A DNA stretch of 6,723 nt from Clostridiales bacterium. GTDB lineage: Bacteria; Bacillota_A; Clostridia; Peptostreptococcales; Anaerovoracaceae. Positions 1 to 5,818 of the stretch are shown piece by piece; positions within the stretch are counted from its first letter, which is position 1, and every line of letters begins with the position of its first letter. A program made the translations under genes and the position numbers. The notes beneath the pieces are model-generated. The model was not told the DNA's origin. It saw only the letters and a list, made by a program, of their open reading frames with translations, and searched no databases. The stretch covers positions 1 to 6,723 of the forward strand of contig SVCR01000094.1 in assembly GCA_015058265.1 (NCBI GenBank), in the 5' to 3' direction.

Positions 1-1
1 G

Positions 2-421
2 CACTGCGGATGCGAGGACGAAGAAGGCAGCCTGCTTCATTCAGCTCTGGTCCATACCGTCAAGATCACAGTTTTCATCTTCGCAGTGTCATTGATCATC
101 AGGCTTGTGGTAGAGATGGCAGGTCAGGACACTCTTGCTTCTGCCATGACAGGTGCTCCGGTCATAGGCGTTCTTGTCGCCGGTCTGATCGGACTCATCC
201 CGAACTGCGCCGCATCCGTTGTCATTACTCAGTTATATCTTAACGGACTCATCACAGCCGGACAGATGCTGACAGGTCTGCTGGTGGGAGCAGGTGTAGG
301 AATACTCGTGCTCGTGCGCACCAACAGACACAGAGCAGAAAATATCCGCATAATTGCCGCTCTGTATATCTCAGGTGTCATCTGGGGCATACTCGTTGAT
401 ATGGTCGGGATCACATTCTGA
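2..421 (+). CDS. ArsP_2-family (putative Mn/As efflux) membrane protein, C-terminal part
   Basis: The frame is open from the left edge to a TGA at 419-421, giving 139 residues, so the true start lies outside the window. The GTG at 86 is internal, because the upstream residues (HCGCEDEEG, then a hydrophobic helix) fit the family. About four membrane segments are visible: fragment residues 19-38, 48-73, 77-98 and 106-125. The signature GLIPNCAAS at about residues 65-73, followed by VVITQLYLNG and GAGVGILVLVR, is typical of PF11449 (formerly DUF2899), annotated as putative 10-TM heavy-metal exporter, arsenic efflux protein or putative manganese transporter. The HCGC motif just before the first visible helix may bind metal (inference). 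The substrate cannot be settled from the sequence; family membership is well supported by these motifs. Only the last few helices are present because of the window edge, not a visible lesion. The gene ends 14 bases before a terminator hairpin and converges on the HD-domain gene. Confidence 0.85.
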   Translation, partial: HCGCEDEEGSLLHSALVHTVKITVFIFAVSLIIRLVVEMAGQDTLASAMTGAPVIGVLVAGLIGLIPNCAASVVITQLYLNGLITAGQMLTGLLVGAGVGILVLVRTNRHRAENIRIIAALYISGVIWGILVDMVGITF

Positions 422-435
422 AACGAAAAACAACG

Positions 436-477
436 ACCGCCTTACGAGCCATTGTCTGAATGGCCGCGTAAGGCGGT
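436..477. terminator. Two-tier, probably bidirectional terminator between convergent genes
   Basis: A perfect 11-bp outer stem (ACCGCCTTACG at 436-446 with its complement at 467-477) encloses a 6-bp inner stem (GCCATT 448-453 with AATGGC 459-464) and a 5-base loop. On the + strand it is followed by TTATTTAATGG. On the - strand the flanking AAACGAAAAA at 421-430 supplies a T-rich tail. It therefore can end both the + strand exporter gene and the - strand HD-domain gene, whose stop codon is at 507. Confidence 0.85.
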
Positions 478-506
478 TATTTAATGGTTCAATATGTAAG
501 ATATGC

Positions 507-1082
507 TTATCCTATCCCGTTCTGAGCATCGAGCTCATCAGGATCAGGAAGAGACTGCATTGCCTCCAGCACCTCTGCAAAGAGATCAGTCAGTTCCCAT
601 CCAAGCTGCTCTGCTCCTCTGGATATGATAGCTCTGTCGCAGCCTGCCGCAAAATGCTTGTCTTTGAATTTCTTCTTTACAGACTTGACATCCATATCCT
701 TGCAGCTGTGAGACGGTCTGAGAATGATCGCCGCCCCGATAAGTCCGGTCAGCTCGTCTGCAGCAAAAAGCCATTTCTCCATCTCATGCTGCGGCTCGAT
801 GTCCGTGCATATACCATAGCCATGGCTGCATACAGCCCTGACCATATCTTCCGGAGCATCTATCTCTGCAAGCAGTTCAGGTGCTTTGATACAATGTTCT
901 TCAGGCCACATCTCAAAGTCTATGTCATGCAGCAATCCGCAGAGCCCCCAGAAATCCGGATCATAGCCCTTCTTCTCTGCGTAATATCTCATGACGCCCT
1001 CTACTGTCACAGCGTGATGAAGGTGGAAAGGCTCTTTGTTATACTTCTTCAGCAATTCCCATGCTGCTTCTCTTGTCACCAT
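507..1082 (-). CDS. HD-domain phosphohydrolase, function unassigned
   Basis: This is a 191-residue soluble protein with an HD-superfamily metal-dependent phosphohydrolase core. The likely metal ligands by eye are a His in FHLHHAV (H20/H22/H23), the H52-D53 doublet in GLLHDIDFE, H87 in AVCSHGYG and D109 in FAADELTG. This spacing is usual for small stand-alone HD/HDIG proteins of Clostridia, which are often annotated simply as 'HD domain-containing protein' or 'hydrolase'. The substrate is unknown: members of the superfamily cleave nucleotides, cyclic nucleotides or other phosphate esters, and nothing here chooses among them. No membrane segment or fused sensor domain is seen. The ATG at 1082 has AGGAGG (1092-1097 on the complement) 9 bases upstream. 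Only 31 bases separate it from the stop of the LEA-like gene upstream on the same strand and no terminator lies between, so the two are probably co-transcribed and end at the 436-477 hairpin. Confidence 0.85.
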   Translation of the reverse strand: MVTREAAWELLKKYNKEPFHLHHAVTVEGVMRYYAEKKGYDPDFWGLCGLLHDIDFEMWPEEHCIKAPELLAEIDAPEDMVRAVCSHGYGICTDIEPQHEMEKWLFAADELTGLIGAAIILRPSHSCKDMDVKSVKKKFKDKHFAAGCDRAIISRGAEQLGWELTDLFAEVLEAMQSLPDPDELDAQNGIG

Positions 1083-1113
1083 AAAGTTCGCCCTCCTCTA
1101 GTAATCTATTATC

Positions 1114-1842
1114 CTATTCTCCGACTTCCGGTTCGTCGAGATCTCCTCCGAGATCCTTGAGGATGGATCTTGCCTTCTTGCATGCGTCGCAGTCACAGAA
1201 CTTGATGCCTTTGGCCTTGAGTTCCTCTGCGTGTGCCTTGATACCAGCTGCCATCTCTGCGCCGAACTTCTCAGCAGCATCAGGAGCACTGAATGTTTCG
1301 ATCATCTCATCAGCTGTATTGATGCCCATCTTCAGAGCTTCCTTTAGTTCCTCTTCAGCCTTCTTCTCTGCATCATCAACAGTGCCGGTCGCTTTCTCCT
1401 TGGCATCCTTGAAAGCATCTTCTGCTTTGTCTTTAGCACTCTTTACGGCTTCTTCCGCTTTGCCCTTAGCGCTATTGAAAGCATCCTCTGCTTTATCCTT
1501 AGCCTTATCCTTGAGTTCATCGAACTTATCGCCGGCCTTATCCTTAAGTTCGTCTATCTTATCGCCGTACTTCTCATCGAATTTGTCACCGAGTTTATCT
1601 GCCAGCTTCTCAGTCTTATCACTTGCATCGGCTGCAGCAGAGAGTAATTTCTCATTAGCCTTATACGCAACTTCTTCAAGCTTATCCATAGCAGGTGCTG
1701 CTTTCTCGACAAAGTCATCGATCTTGTCAGCATAATTGTTTTCCACTACGTCGAGCCATTTCTCAGCTGCCTCTCTGAGCGGTGGATAGCAGTGTCCGTC
1801 GAGAAGGGATCTTACCTTGTTGATTGTTTCTCTAGTTGCCAT
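1114..1842 (-). CDS. LEA-like repeat protein with Cys-bearing ends (CxCxxC)
   Basis: This is a 242-residue, highly charged protein rich in K, D, E and A. Residues 1-33 (containing H17-C18 and LREAAEKWLDVV) and residues 184-235 (FSAPDAAEKFGAEMAAGIKAHAEELKAKGIKFCDCDACKKA, read in parts) resemble the two ends of a roughly 120-aa Clostridial family with a CDCPAC-type motif. That family is often listed, misleadingly, as 'molecular chaperone Hsp90'. Here C216, C218 and C221 form CxCxxC, and with H17/C18 they could bind metal (inference). The middle, about 75-171, is built of 11-residue repeats of the type KAEDAFKDAKE: 91-101, 102-112, then a 4-residue slip, then 117-127, 128-138, 139-149, 150-160 and 161-171. 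Such hendecads are characteristic of group 3 LEA and apolipoprotein-like amphipathic helices, so a desiccation, stress or membrane-surface role is plausible but unproved. There is no signal peptide or membrane segment. The ATG at 1842 has AGGAGGT at 1849-1855 on the complement. The HD gene follows 31 bases downstream. Confidence 0.85.
   Translation of the reverse strand: MATRETINKVRSLLDGHCYPPLREAAEKWLDVVENNYADKIDDFVEKAAPAMDKLEEVAYKANEKLLSAAADASDKTEKLADKLGDKFDEKYGDKIDELKDKAGDKFDELKDKAKDKAEDAFNSAKGKAEEAVKSAKDKAEDAFKDAKEKATGTVDDAEKKAEEELKEALKMGINTADEMIETFSAPDAAEKFGAEMAAGIKAHAEELKAKGIKFCDCDACKKARSILKDLGGDLDEPEVGE
1381..1571 (-). repeat. 33-bp periodic coding repeat (11-residue LEA-like units)
   Basis: The central part of the LEA-like gene repeats every 33 bases. 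For example, the related stretches beginning GAAAGCATCT at 1411 and GAAAGCATCC at 1477 lie exactly 66 bases apart and agree over about 27 bases with a few transition differences. The translated units start with K-A and end with A-K-x or L-K-D. The strong DNA similarity between some units suggests they arose by tandem duplication and could still change in number. Confidence 0.75.
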
Positions 1843-1923
1843 TATTGTACCTCCTGTTACTAAAAAGCGTTGATGTTCACCCTTGAGCGGCGTTTTCTTT
1901 CAACTATAGTACCGTACGATTAA

Positions 1924-1951
1924 ATTATAACATAAACGCTCCGCAGTCATA
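1924..1951 (-). promoter_or_regulatory. Candidate extended -10 promoter of the LEA-like gene
   Basis: On the complement there is TGTTATAAT at 1924-1932, a perfect TATAAT with the TGn extension. A poor -35 candidate (TATGAC, 1946-1951) lies 16 bases upstream. The predicted transcript start is near 1917, within the small palindrome GTACCGTAC (1909-1917), giving a leader of about 75 bases. No sigma-B-like elements were seen. Confidence 0.55.
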
Positions 1952-2009
1952 TATATTTTGTTTTCAGCATTGCTCCATCTCACAAATGCTATTATTTATT
2001 GTAATATCG

Positions 2010-2037
2010 TTGACTATGTGTTTATCAAGAGTATAAT
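2010..2037 (+). promoter_or_regulatory. Promoter of the TPP riboswitch-thiT transcript
   Basis: TTGACT (2010-2015) and TATAAT (2032-2037) are separated by 16 bases, close to the vegetative consensus. The expected start near 2044 leaves about 10 bases before the first paired bases of the TPP aptamer, as expected for a riboswitch leader. Confidence 0.8.
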
Positions 2038-2053
2038 AGTTGATGTCAACAAA

Positions 2054-2133
2054 AGCCAGGGGAGCAACAGCTGAGATATCCCATACGGGATGACCCTTAG
2101 ACCTGATCCGGATAATACCGGCGTAGGAAGGTT
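2054..2133 (+). promoter_or_regulatory. TPP riboswitch aptamer (THI element)
   Basis: All conserved parts of the thiamine pyrophosphate aptamer can be read. P1 is AGCC (2054-2057) with GGTT (2130-2133). P2 is AGGG (2058-2061) with CCCT (2094-2097). The CTGAGA core is at 2071-2076. P3 is ATCCC (2078-2082) with GGGAT (2087-2091) around a 4-base loop. P4 is CCT (2102-2104) with AGG (2125-2127). P5 is CCGG (2108-2111) with CCGG (2118-2121), and the GATAAT segment lies between its arms. In this class TPP binding lowers expression of the downstream gene. Here that gene is the thiamine transporter thiT, so the switch would cut thiamine uptake when TPP is plentiful. Confidence 0.95.
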
Positions 2134-2168
2134 AAACTATAGCAGTATTTAGAATGCTGTTCAGCGGC

Positions 2169-2198
2169 TCTCCTTAATTGCGGATTAAGGAGGTTTTT
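2169..2198 (+). terminator. Riboswitch expression platform: hairpin holding the thiT Shine-Dalgarno
   Basis: A 9-bp perfect stem (CTCCTTAAT 2170-2178 with ATTAAGGAG 2184-2192, plus a T-G pair 2169/2193) closes a 5-base loop and runs straight into TTTTTATT. It has the form of an intrinsic terminator. Its 3' arm, however, is the thiT ribosome binding site AAGGAGG (2187-2193), and the start codon lies only 8 bases further on. Folding could thus stop transcription, hide the ribosome binding site, or both. A long antiterminator partner was not obvious: only 4-bp complements such as AAGG 2128-2131 with CCTT 2172-2175 were found. Confidence 0.75.
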
Positions 2199-2201
2199 AT
2201 T

Positions 2202-2828
2202 ATGCAGGCTTTTTTCGAATCTACACAAGGTAAGATAGCAGTTGTCGTAGCTATCGCGGTACTTCTCTTCCTGATCTCCCGCGGAGGCAAAGAGAAGAAG
2301 ACTGATATCAGAGCACTTACAGTTTCCGCTCTGATGATCGCGCTTTCCATGGTTCTCGGTATGATCAAGATATTCGAGATGCCTCAGGGCGGCTCAGTTA
2401 CACTTTTCAGTACGCTTCCTATCGTACTCTGCGCGTATCTTCTCGGAACACGCCGCGGTGTCATTGCGGGCTTCTGCGTGGGTCTTCTCAACCTTATGTT
2501 CGGACCTTATGTCATCCATCCGGTACAGCTCCTGCTGGACTACCCATTCGCATACGGAGCTCTCGGCATCGGCGGTATCGCTCGCAATTCCGGTAACGGT
2601 CTTACCAAGGGTTATATTATCGGTGTCATCTGCAGGTATATCTGTGCTGTTATGTCAGGAGTCATCTTCTTCGGCGAGTATGCTCCGGAGGGCTTCAACG
2701 CATGGACTTGGTCTCTCTGGTACAATCTGACCTACTTGCTTGCTGAAGGTATCTTGACTGTGATAGTTATCAATATTCCTCAGGTCAAGAAGATGTTCGC
2801 CGGATTCCGCCAGCAGCTCAGCAACTAA
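2202..2828 (+). CDS. thiT: Thiamine transporter ThiT (ECF S component)
   Basis: This is a 208-residue membrane protein of the ThiT/YuaJ family, the thiamine-binding S subunit of group II energy-coupling factor transporters. It works with a shared EcfA1/EcfA2/EcfT module that is not in this window. Family signatures are KIFEMPQGGSVTLFSTLPI (about 56-74), GPYVIHPVQLLLDYPFAY (about 101-118) and EYAPEGFNAW with YN (159-175). An AxxxA motif in the first canonical helix (A43-A47) fits the contact surface for EcfT. An extra hydrophobic helix at about 12-26, then a KEKK linker, precedes the usual six helices. By eye, positions matching Lactococcus ThiT ligand residues differ (A149 for His125, F157 for Trp133, D113 for Glu84, W170 for Tyr146), while N175 keeps Asn151. 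The ATG at 2202 is chosen over the in-frame TTG at 2178, because AAGGAGG sits 8 bases before the ATG and the TTG lies inside the regulatory hairpin. The TPP riboswitch independently supports the thiamine assignment. The gene appears to be a single-gene unit. Confidence 0.95.
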   Translation: MQAFFESTQGKIAVVVAIAVLLFLISRGGKEKKTDIRALTVSALMIALSMVLGMIKIFEMPQGGSVTLFSTLPIVLCAYLLGTRRGVIAGFCVGLLNLMFGPYVIHPVQLLLDYPFAYGALGIGGIARNSGNGLTKGYIIGVICRYICAVMSGVIFFGEYAPEGFNAWTWSLWYNLTYLLAEGILTVIVINIPQVKKMFAGFRQQLSN

Positions 2829-2841
2829 TACGGATATAACT

Positions 2842-2894
2842 GAGACCACACTGAATGGTTGGCAGTTCTGCTGCCGCCCGGTGTGGTCTCTTTT
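2842..2894 (+). terminator. Intrinsic terminator of thiT
   Basis: A perfect 10-bp stem (GAGACCACAC 2842-2851 with GTGTGGTCTC 2881-2890) contains an inner GGCAG/CTGCC stem (2861-2865 with 2871-2875) and is followed by TTTT. On the opposite strand the hairpin is followed by AGTTATATCC, so it is a weaker end for the converging U32 gene, whose stop codon begins only 3 bases from the stem. Confidence 0.85.
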
Positions 2895-5136
2895 AGTATA
2901 TCAGTGTCTTGTCTCCGTCAGCGGCAGTAACGACTCTGTGCTTCTCTCCCTTGCGGTCGATCAGAGTCTCTGCCTGTACAGGATGCTCTGTTATCATCAG
3001 AGGTATCCCTCTCACATCGCTTATGCCGGTCTCATGGGACGGCACTACGATCTCTACGCCGGCCTCTTCATAAGCCAGCCGCGCCTGCTCATTCATGACA
3101 TTCAGGCCATAGTCGCCGTATACTCTGACTCCGGCATCCAGGAATTGCCTGATCCAGCCGAGATTTCCTATAAGTATCCCGGTCTCAGATGAAGCTTCCG
3201 CTATAGCGTTGAAATTCTCCCTGATGTAAGTGTCAAGATTTCCTTTGGATACGTTGAGTACATATGGTATGGTACCTTCCCTGTTCTCTGACTCCATGAA
3301 TACGCGGAGCGGAACAGGCTTCAGATACTTATCTCCGAAAAGTATCCCCTGATGCGAAGCGACTCTTTCCCTGAGTCCGTCTTCATCAAGGCGCTGAGCT
3401 CCCAGCATCTCGCCGGACTCTATGACATCCAGTTTGGCTCTTGAAAGCGGAGAGCGTTTCCTGAGCACAGATTCCGTGCGTTCCTTGAGAAGCTCGTCCG
3501 CAGCTTCCCTTCTCATCCTGTTGACTACCGATACCGGCATCATGATGTCATCATCTATCTGGACATCTATACCTGTCAGTCCCGGAGTGAACGGTGTATC
3601 GCCAAGCCGCGACAGATTGCTTTCTATGCGTTCAGCATCAGTAGGTGCTTTCCTGGCTCTTTCGACCATGTGGTCAGCTGTGACTTCGACCGAGTATCCC
3701 GATCTGACGTCAGTCATAGCGAGCGTGGCATACTGGCCTTCCCTTGCGGTGAACACCATTGTGACCGGAAGCTTTACATCAGGTCTGTTCAGAGCCTCTT
3801 CGGCAAGCTGCTTATCTGTGACTTTGAAGACCAGATCTCCCGGTCTGACTCCTCTGTCCAGATCTCCGACCAACAATGCCCTGTTTCCTATATCTTTGAC
3901 ATAGGTGATGACGCCTCCTGTCGCATCAGTCAGATCATCGTCATAGGTGCGGAACTCAAGTCCGTCTCCTGCTCTGACCTCGGCTTCGGCACGCGTACTC
4001 ATCTCGATGCATACCAGCTCTTTGCCACGTCTGAGAGCGCCCTTGGCAGCTTTCCTCTCATCAGGCTCGGATACTTTGTACTCACTGTCTATGACGGCTA
4101 CAGCCCGTCCGATATATATTCCCTGATTCTTAGGACTCATTCCCGAGAGGAACTCCTCTCCCGGATTCCCGTGGAGATATCCCTCGGTGAAGTCACCTCT
4201 GTTGAATATCTGTCTGAGCCTCAGCATGTCCTCAGGGTCAACAGAATACTTTTCAGAAGCCTCTTCAGGACCGTATTTGCGGCAGAGGTCGTCGAACCTG
4301 TCTATATACTTTCTGTATATACCGGTTACGACCGCTACATACTCAGGGCTCTTCATACGGCCTTCGATCTTGAACGAAGCGGCGCCGGAAAGCACGAGTT
4401 CCGGGATGTTTTCGATCTGGCACATATCGCGCGGACTGAGCGCATAGTATGTACGCCCGTTCTCGTCTGTATATGCCTGTCTGCATGGCTGAGCGCAAGT
4501 ACCGCGGTTGCCGCTGCGGCAGCTGCCGGTATCAGTCGCTCCGGCTATCCCGCGCTTTCTTCCCATCATCCTGCTCATCTGGCACTGACCGGAATAGCAC
4601 ATACACATTGCCCCGTGAATGAATATCTCTACATCGACGGGAGGATCCATCCTGTCCCCGGTCTCTGCAAGCGAGCGTATCTCATCGATGCTGACCTCCC
4701 TTGCGGGAACTACCCTGCAGAAGCCCAGCTCAGCTGCAAGCTCCATTGCTTCGTTGTTGTACAGGGTCCCCTGCGTTGAAAGATGCAGCGGGAAATCCGG
4801 GATGTATCTGTTCAGCATCCTGGCAAGCCCGATATCCTGGACTATGAGTCCGTCTACACCGATGGAATACAGAAAATTGGCATACTCAAATGCTTTCACC
4901 AGCTCATCATCTCTCAGGAGTGTGTTCAATGTGATGTAGATCCTGACACCTCTTCTGTGAGCGTACTCAACTGCTTCGGCCAGTTCATCATCTCTGAAGT
5001 TGTCAGCGAATATCCGCGCATTAAAAGCCTGGCCGCCCATATAGACGGCATCGGCTCCGTTGCTGACAGCAGCTGTAAGATGCGCTTTGCCTCCTGCAGG
5101 AGCAAGTAATTCAGGTTTTTTCAATTTGATACTCAT
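2893..5136 (-). CDS. U32 family protein (RlhA/TrhP-like, DUF3656 type)
   Basis: This 747-residue protein opens with KKPELLAPAGGKAHLTAAVSNGADAVYMGG (residues 6-35, read in parts), the hallmark of peptidase family U32. The cysteine region follows: IHGAMCMCYSGQC (C178, C180, C185), then RSGNRGTCAQPCR (C214, C218) and C239. Conserved SFKIEGRMKSPEYVA lies at 254-268, and a DUF3656-like beta-rich region at about 340-480. U32 proteins are labelled collagenase-like peptidases, but E. coli TrhP (YegQ) and RlhA (YdcP) are needed for hydroxylation of tRNA U34 and of 23S rRNA C2501, so an RNA-modification role is the better inference; the target is undecided. Two oddities: about 13 extra residues with one more Cys (C206) lie between C185 and C214, and the C-terminus is short, stopping after DRKGEKHRVVTAADGDKTLIY without the Cys-containing tail common in long homologues. 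The start at 5136 fits the family N-terminus but has only a weak, badly spaced AGGA. The gene is 73 bases downstream of the GPx gene with no clear promoter or terminator between. Confidence 0.9.
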   Translation of the reverse strand: MSIKLKKPELLAPAGGKAHLTAAVSNGADAVYMGGQAFNARIFADNFRDDELAEAVEYAHRRGVRIYITLNTLLRDDELVKAFEYANFLYSIGVDGLIVQDIGLARMLNRYIPDFPLHLSTQGTLYNNEAMELAAELGFCRVVPAREVSIDEIRSLAETGDRMDPPVDVEIFIHGAMCMCYSGQCQMSRMMGRKRGIAGATDTGSCRSGNRGTCAQPCRQAYTDENGRTYYALSPRDMCQIENIPELVLSGAASFKIEGRMKSPEYVAVVTGIYRKYIDRFDDLCRKYGPEEASEKYSVDPEDMLRLRQIFNRGDFTEGYLHGNPGEEFLSGMSPKNQGIYIGRAVAVIDSEYKVSEPDERKAAKGALRRGKELVCIEMSTRAEAEVRAGDGLEFRTYDDDLTDATGGVITYVKDIGNRALLVGDLDRGVRPGDLVFKVTDKQLAEEALNRPDVKLPVTMVFTAREGQYATLAMTDVRSGYSVEVTADHMVERARKAPTDAERIESNLSRLGDTPFTPGLTGIDVQIDDDIMMPVSVVNRMRREAADELLKERTESVLRKRSPLSRAKLDVIESGEMLGAQRLDEDGLRERVASHQGILFGDKYLKPVPLRVFMESENREGTIPYVLNVSKGNLDTYIRENFNAIAEASSETGILIGNLGWIRQFLDAGVRVYGDYGLNVMNEQARLAYEEAGVEIVVPSHETGISDVRGIPLMITEHPVQAETLIDRKGEKHRVVTAADGDKTLIY

Positions 5137-5209
5137 TTCCTGTTATGACCTTTTATGTTTTTCCGCCCTGAGACTCCGCGGAATGCGAAAGGACTGTCTT
5201 CGTCTGTTC
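5137..5209 (-). other. Short GPx-U32 spacer without a clear signal
   Basis: These 73 bases hold only a 6-bp inverted repeat (TTCCGC/GCGGAA with an 11-base loop) that lacks a T-tract on the - strand, and no convincing -35/-10 pair. It is read as an operon spacer. Confidence 0.4.
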
Positions 5210-5755
5210 TTAGAGAGCTGCGGTAACTGCTGCTTTGACATCATCCATGTCGACAGTCGGCTCGAATCTTGCGATGACTTTGCCCTCGCGATCTACGAGG
5301 AACTTAGTAAAGTTCCACTTGATGTACGCCTTATCGCCGAATTCCTTATTATTTGCGTTGGCAAACTTGTTGAGAGCAGCATTCTTAAGTCCCTTGCCGA
5401 ATCCTTCGAACGGCTTCTCGCCTGCGAGATAAGCGAACAGCGGATCTGCGTTATCTCCGTTTACATCGATCTTCGCAAACTGCGGGAACTCTGTGCCGAA
5501 CTTAAGCGTGCAGAACTCGTGGATCTCATCTTCTGATCCCGGTGCCTGATTGGCGAACTGGTTGCAAGGGAAATCAAGGATCTCAAAGCCCTTGTCTCTC
5601 ATCTCTTTGTACATAGCTTCGAGCGGCTCATAATGAGGTGTGAATCCGCAGCCGGTCGCTGTATTCACGATTAGGAGAACTTTGCCCTCATAATCTCTGA
5701 GTGATACGTCATTGCCCATTCTGTCCCTTACAGTAAAATCATAAACTGTACTCAT
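5210..5755 (-). CDS. Glutathione peroxidase family protein, thioredoxin-type (BsaA/Gpo-like)
   Basis: This is a complete 181-residue thioredoxin-fold peroxidase that reduces hydrogen peroxide or organic hydroperoxides. The catalytic set is all visible: peroxidatic C36 in NTATGCGFTPHY, Q70 in FPCNQFANQAPG (62-73), and W147-N148 in KWNFTKFLVDREG. C82 in EFCTLKFGTEFPQFAKIDVNG (81-100, in part) matches the resolving cysteine of plant and bacterial 2-Cys GPx enzymes, so thioredoxin rather than glutathione is the likely reductant. This is inference from the family. C36 is an ordinary TGC codon, so it is not a selenoprotein. A 15-20 residue stretch at 119-140 (KGLKNAALNKFANANN) is longer than in B. 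subtilis BsaA but familiar from anaerobic Firmicutes. There is no signal peptide, so it should be cytoplasmic. The ATG at 5755 has AGGAGG (5764-5769 on the complement) 8 bases away. It is probably the first gene of a unit with the U32 gene. Confidence 0.95.
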   Translation of the reverse strand: MSTVYDFTVRDRMGNDVSLRDYEGKVLLIVNTATGCGFTPHYEPLEAMYKEMRDKGFEILDFPCNQFANQAPGSEDEIHEFCTLKFGTEFPQFAKIDVNGDNADPLFAYLAGEKPFEGFGKGLKNAALNKFANANNKEFGDKAYIKWNFTKFLVDREGKVIARFEPTVDMDDVKAAVTAAL

Positions 5756-5789
5756 GTATATACCCTCCTATAATGAATCGTAAATCAAG

Positions 5790-5818
5790 ATTATAATTGA
5801 TGCATTTTCGCAATTAAA
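5790..5818 (-). promoter_or_regulatory. Candidate promoter of the GPx gene, with a PerR-like half site
   Basis: On the complement a perfect TATAAT lies at 5790-5795, about 20 bases before the ribosome binding site. The -35 region 17 bases upstream (TTTAAT, 5813-5818) is poor. The TTATAAT at 5791-5797 on the + strand equals one half of the PerR box (TTATAAT-N-ATTATAA), but the other half (GATGCAT) does not match. Peroxide control is therefore only a possibility. Confidence 0.5.

Noticed and set aside
354..1160. 268-aa open frame on the + strand
   Set aside because: It lies antisense to the HD-domain gene, overlaps the exporter end and the terminator, and its translation (Cys/His/Arg-rich, no domain) looks like a shadow.
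1157..1735. 192-aa S/A/L-rich open frame on the + strand
   Set aside because: It is the mirror of the K/D/A repeat codons of the LEA-like gene. The low-complexity serine-alanine product is a by-product of that repeat, and the - strand frame has the ribosome binding site.
2178..2201. TTG at 2178 as an upstream start of thiT
   Set aside because: It lies in the loop side of the riboswitch hairpin and has no ribosome binding site; the ATG at 2202 has AAGGAGG at ideal spacing.
2893..2900. Frameshift or nonsense truncation of the U32 C-terminus
   Set aside because: Only a few bases remain before the terminator stem and no continuing family motif was seen in another frame, so a plain short C-terminus is the simpler reading.
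3670..4779. 369-aa open frame on the + strand inside the U32 gene
   Set aside because: Its length is striking, but the - strand frame shows clear U32 motifs along its whole length, while this one has no recognisable domain.
5640..5660. Selenocysteine possibility in the GPx active site
   Set aside because: The active-site codon is an ordinary Cys codon (C36) and the frame needs no recoded TGA.
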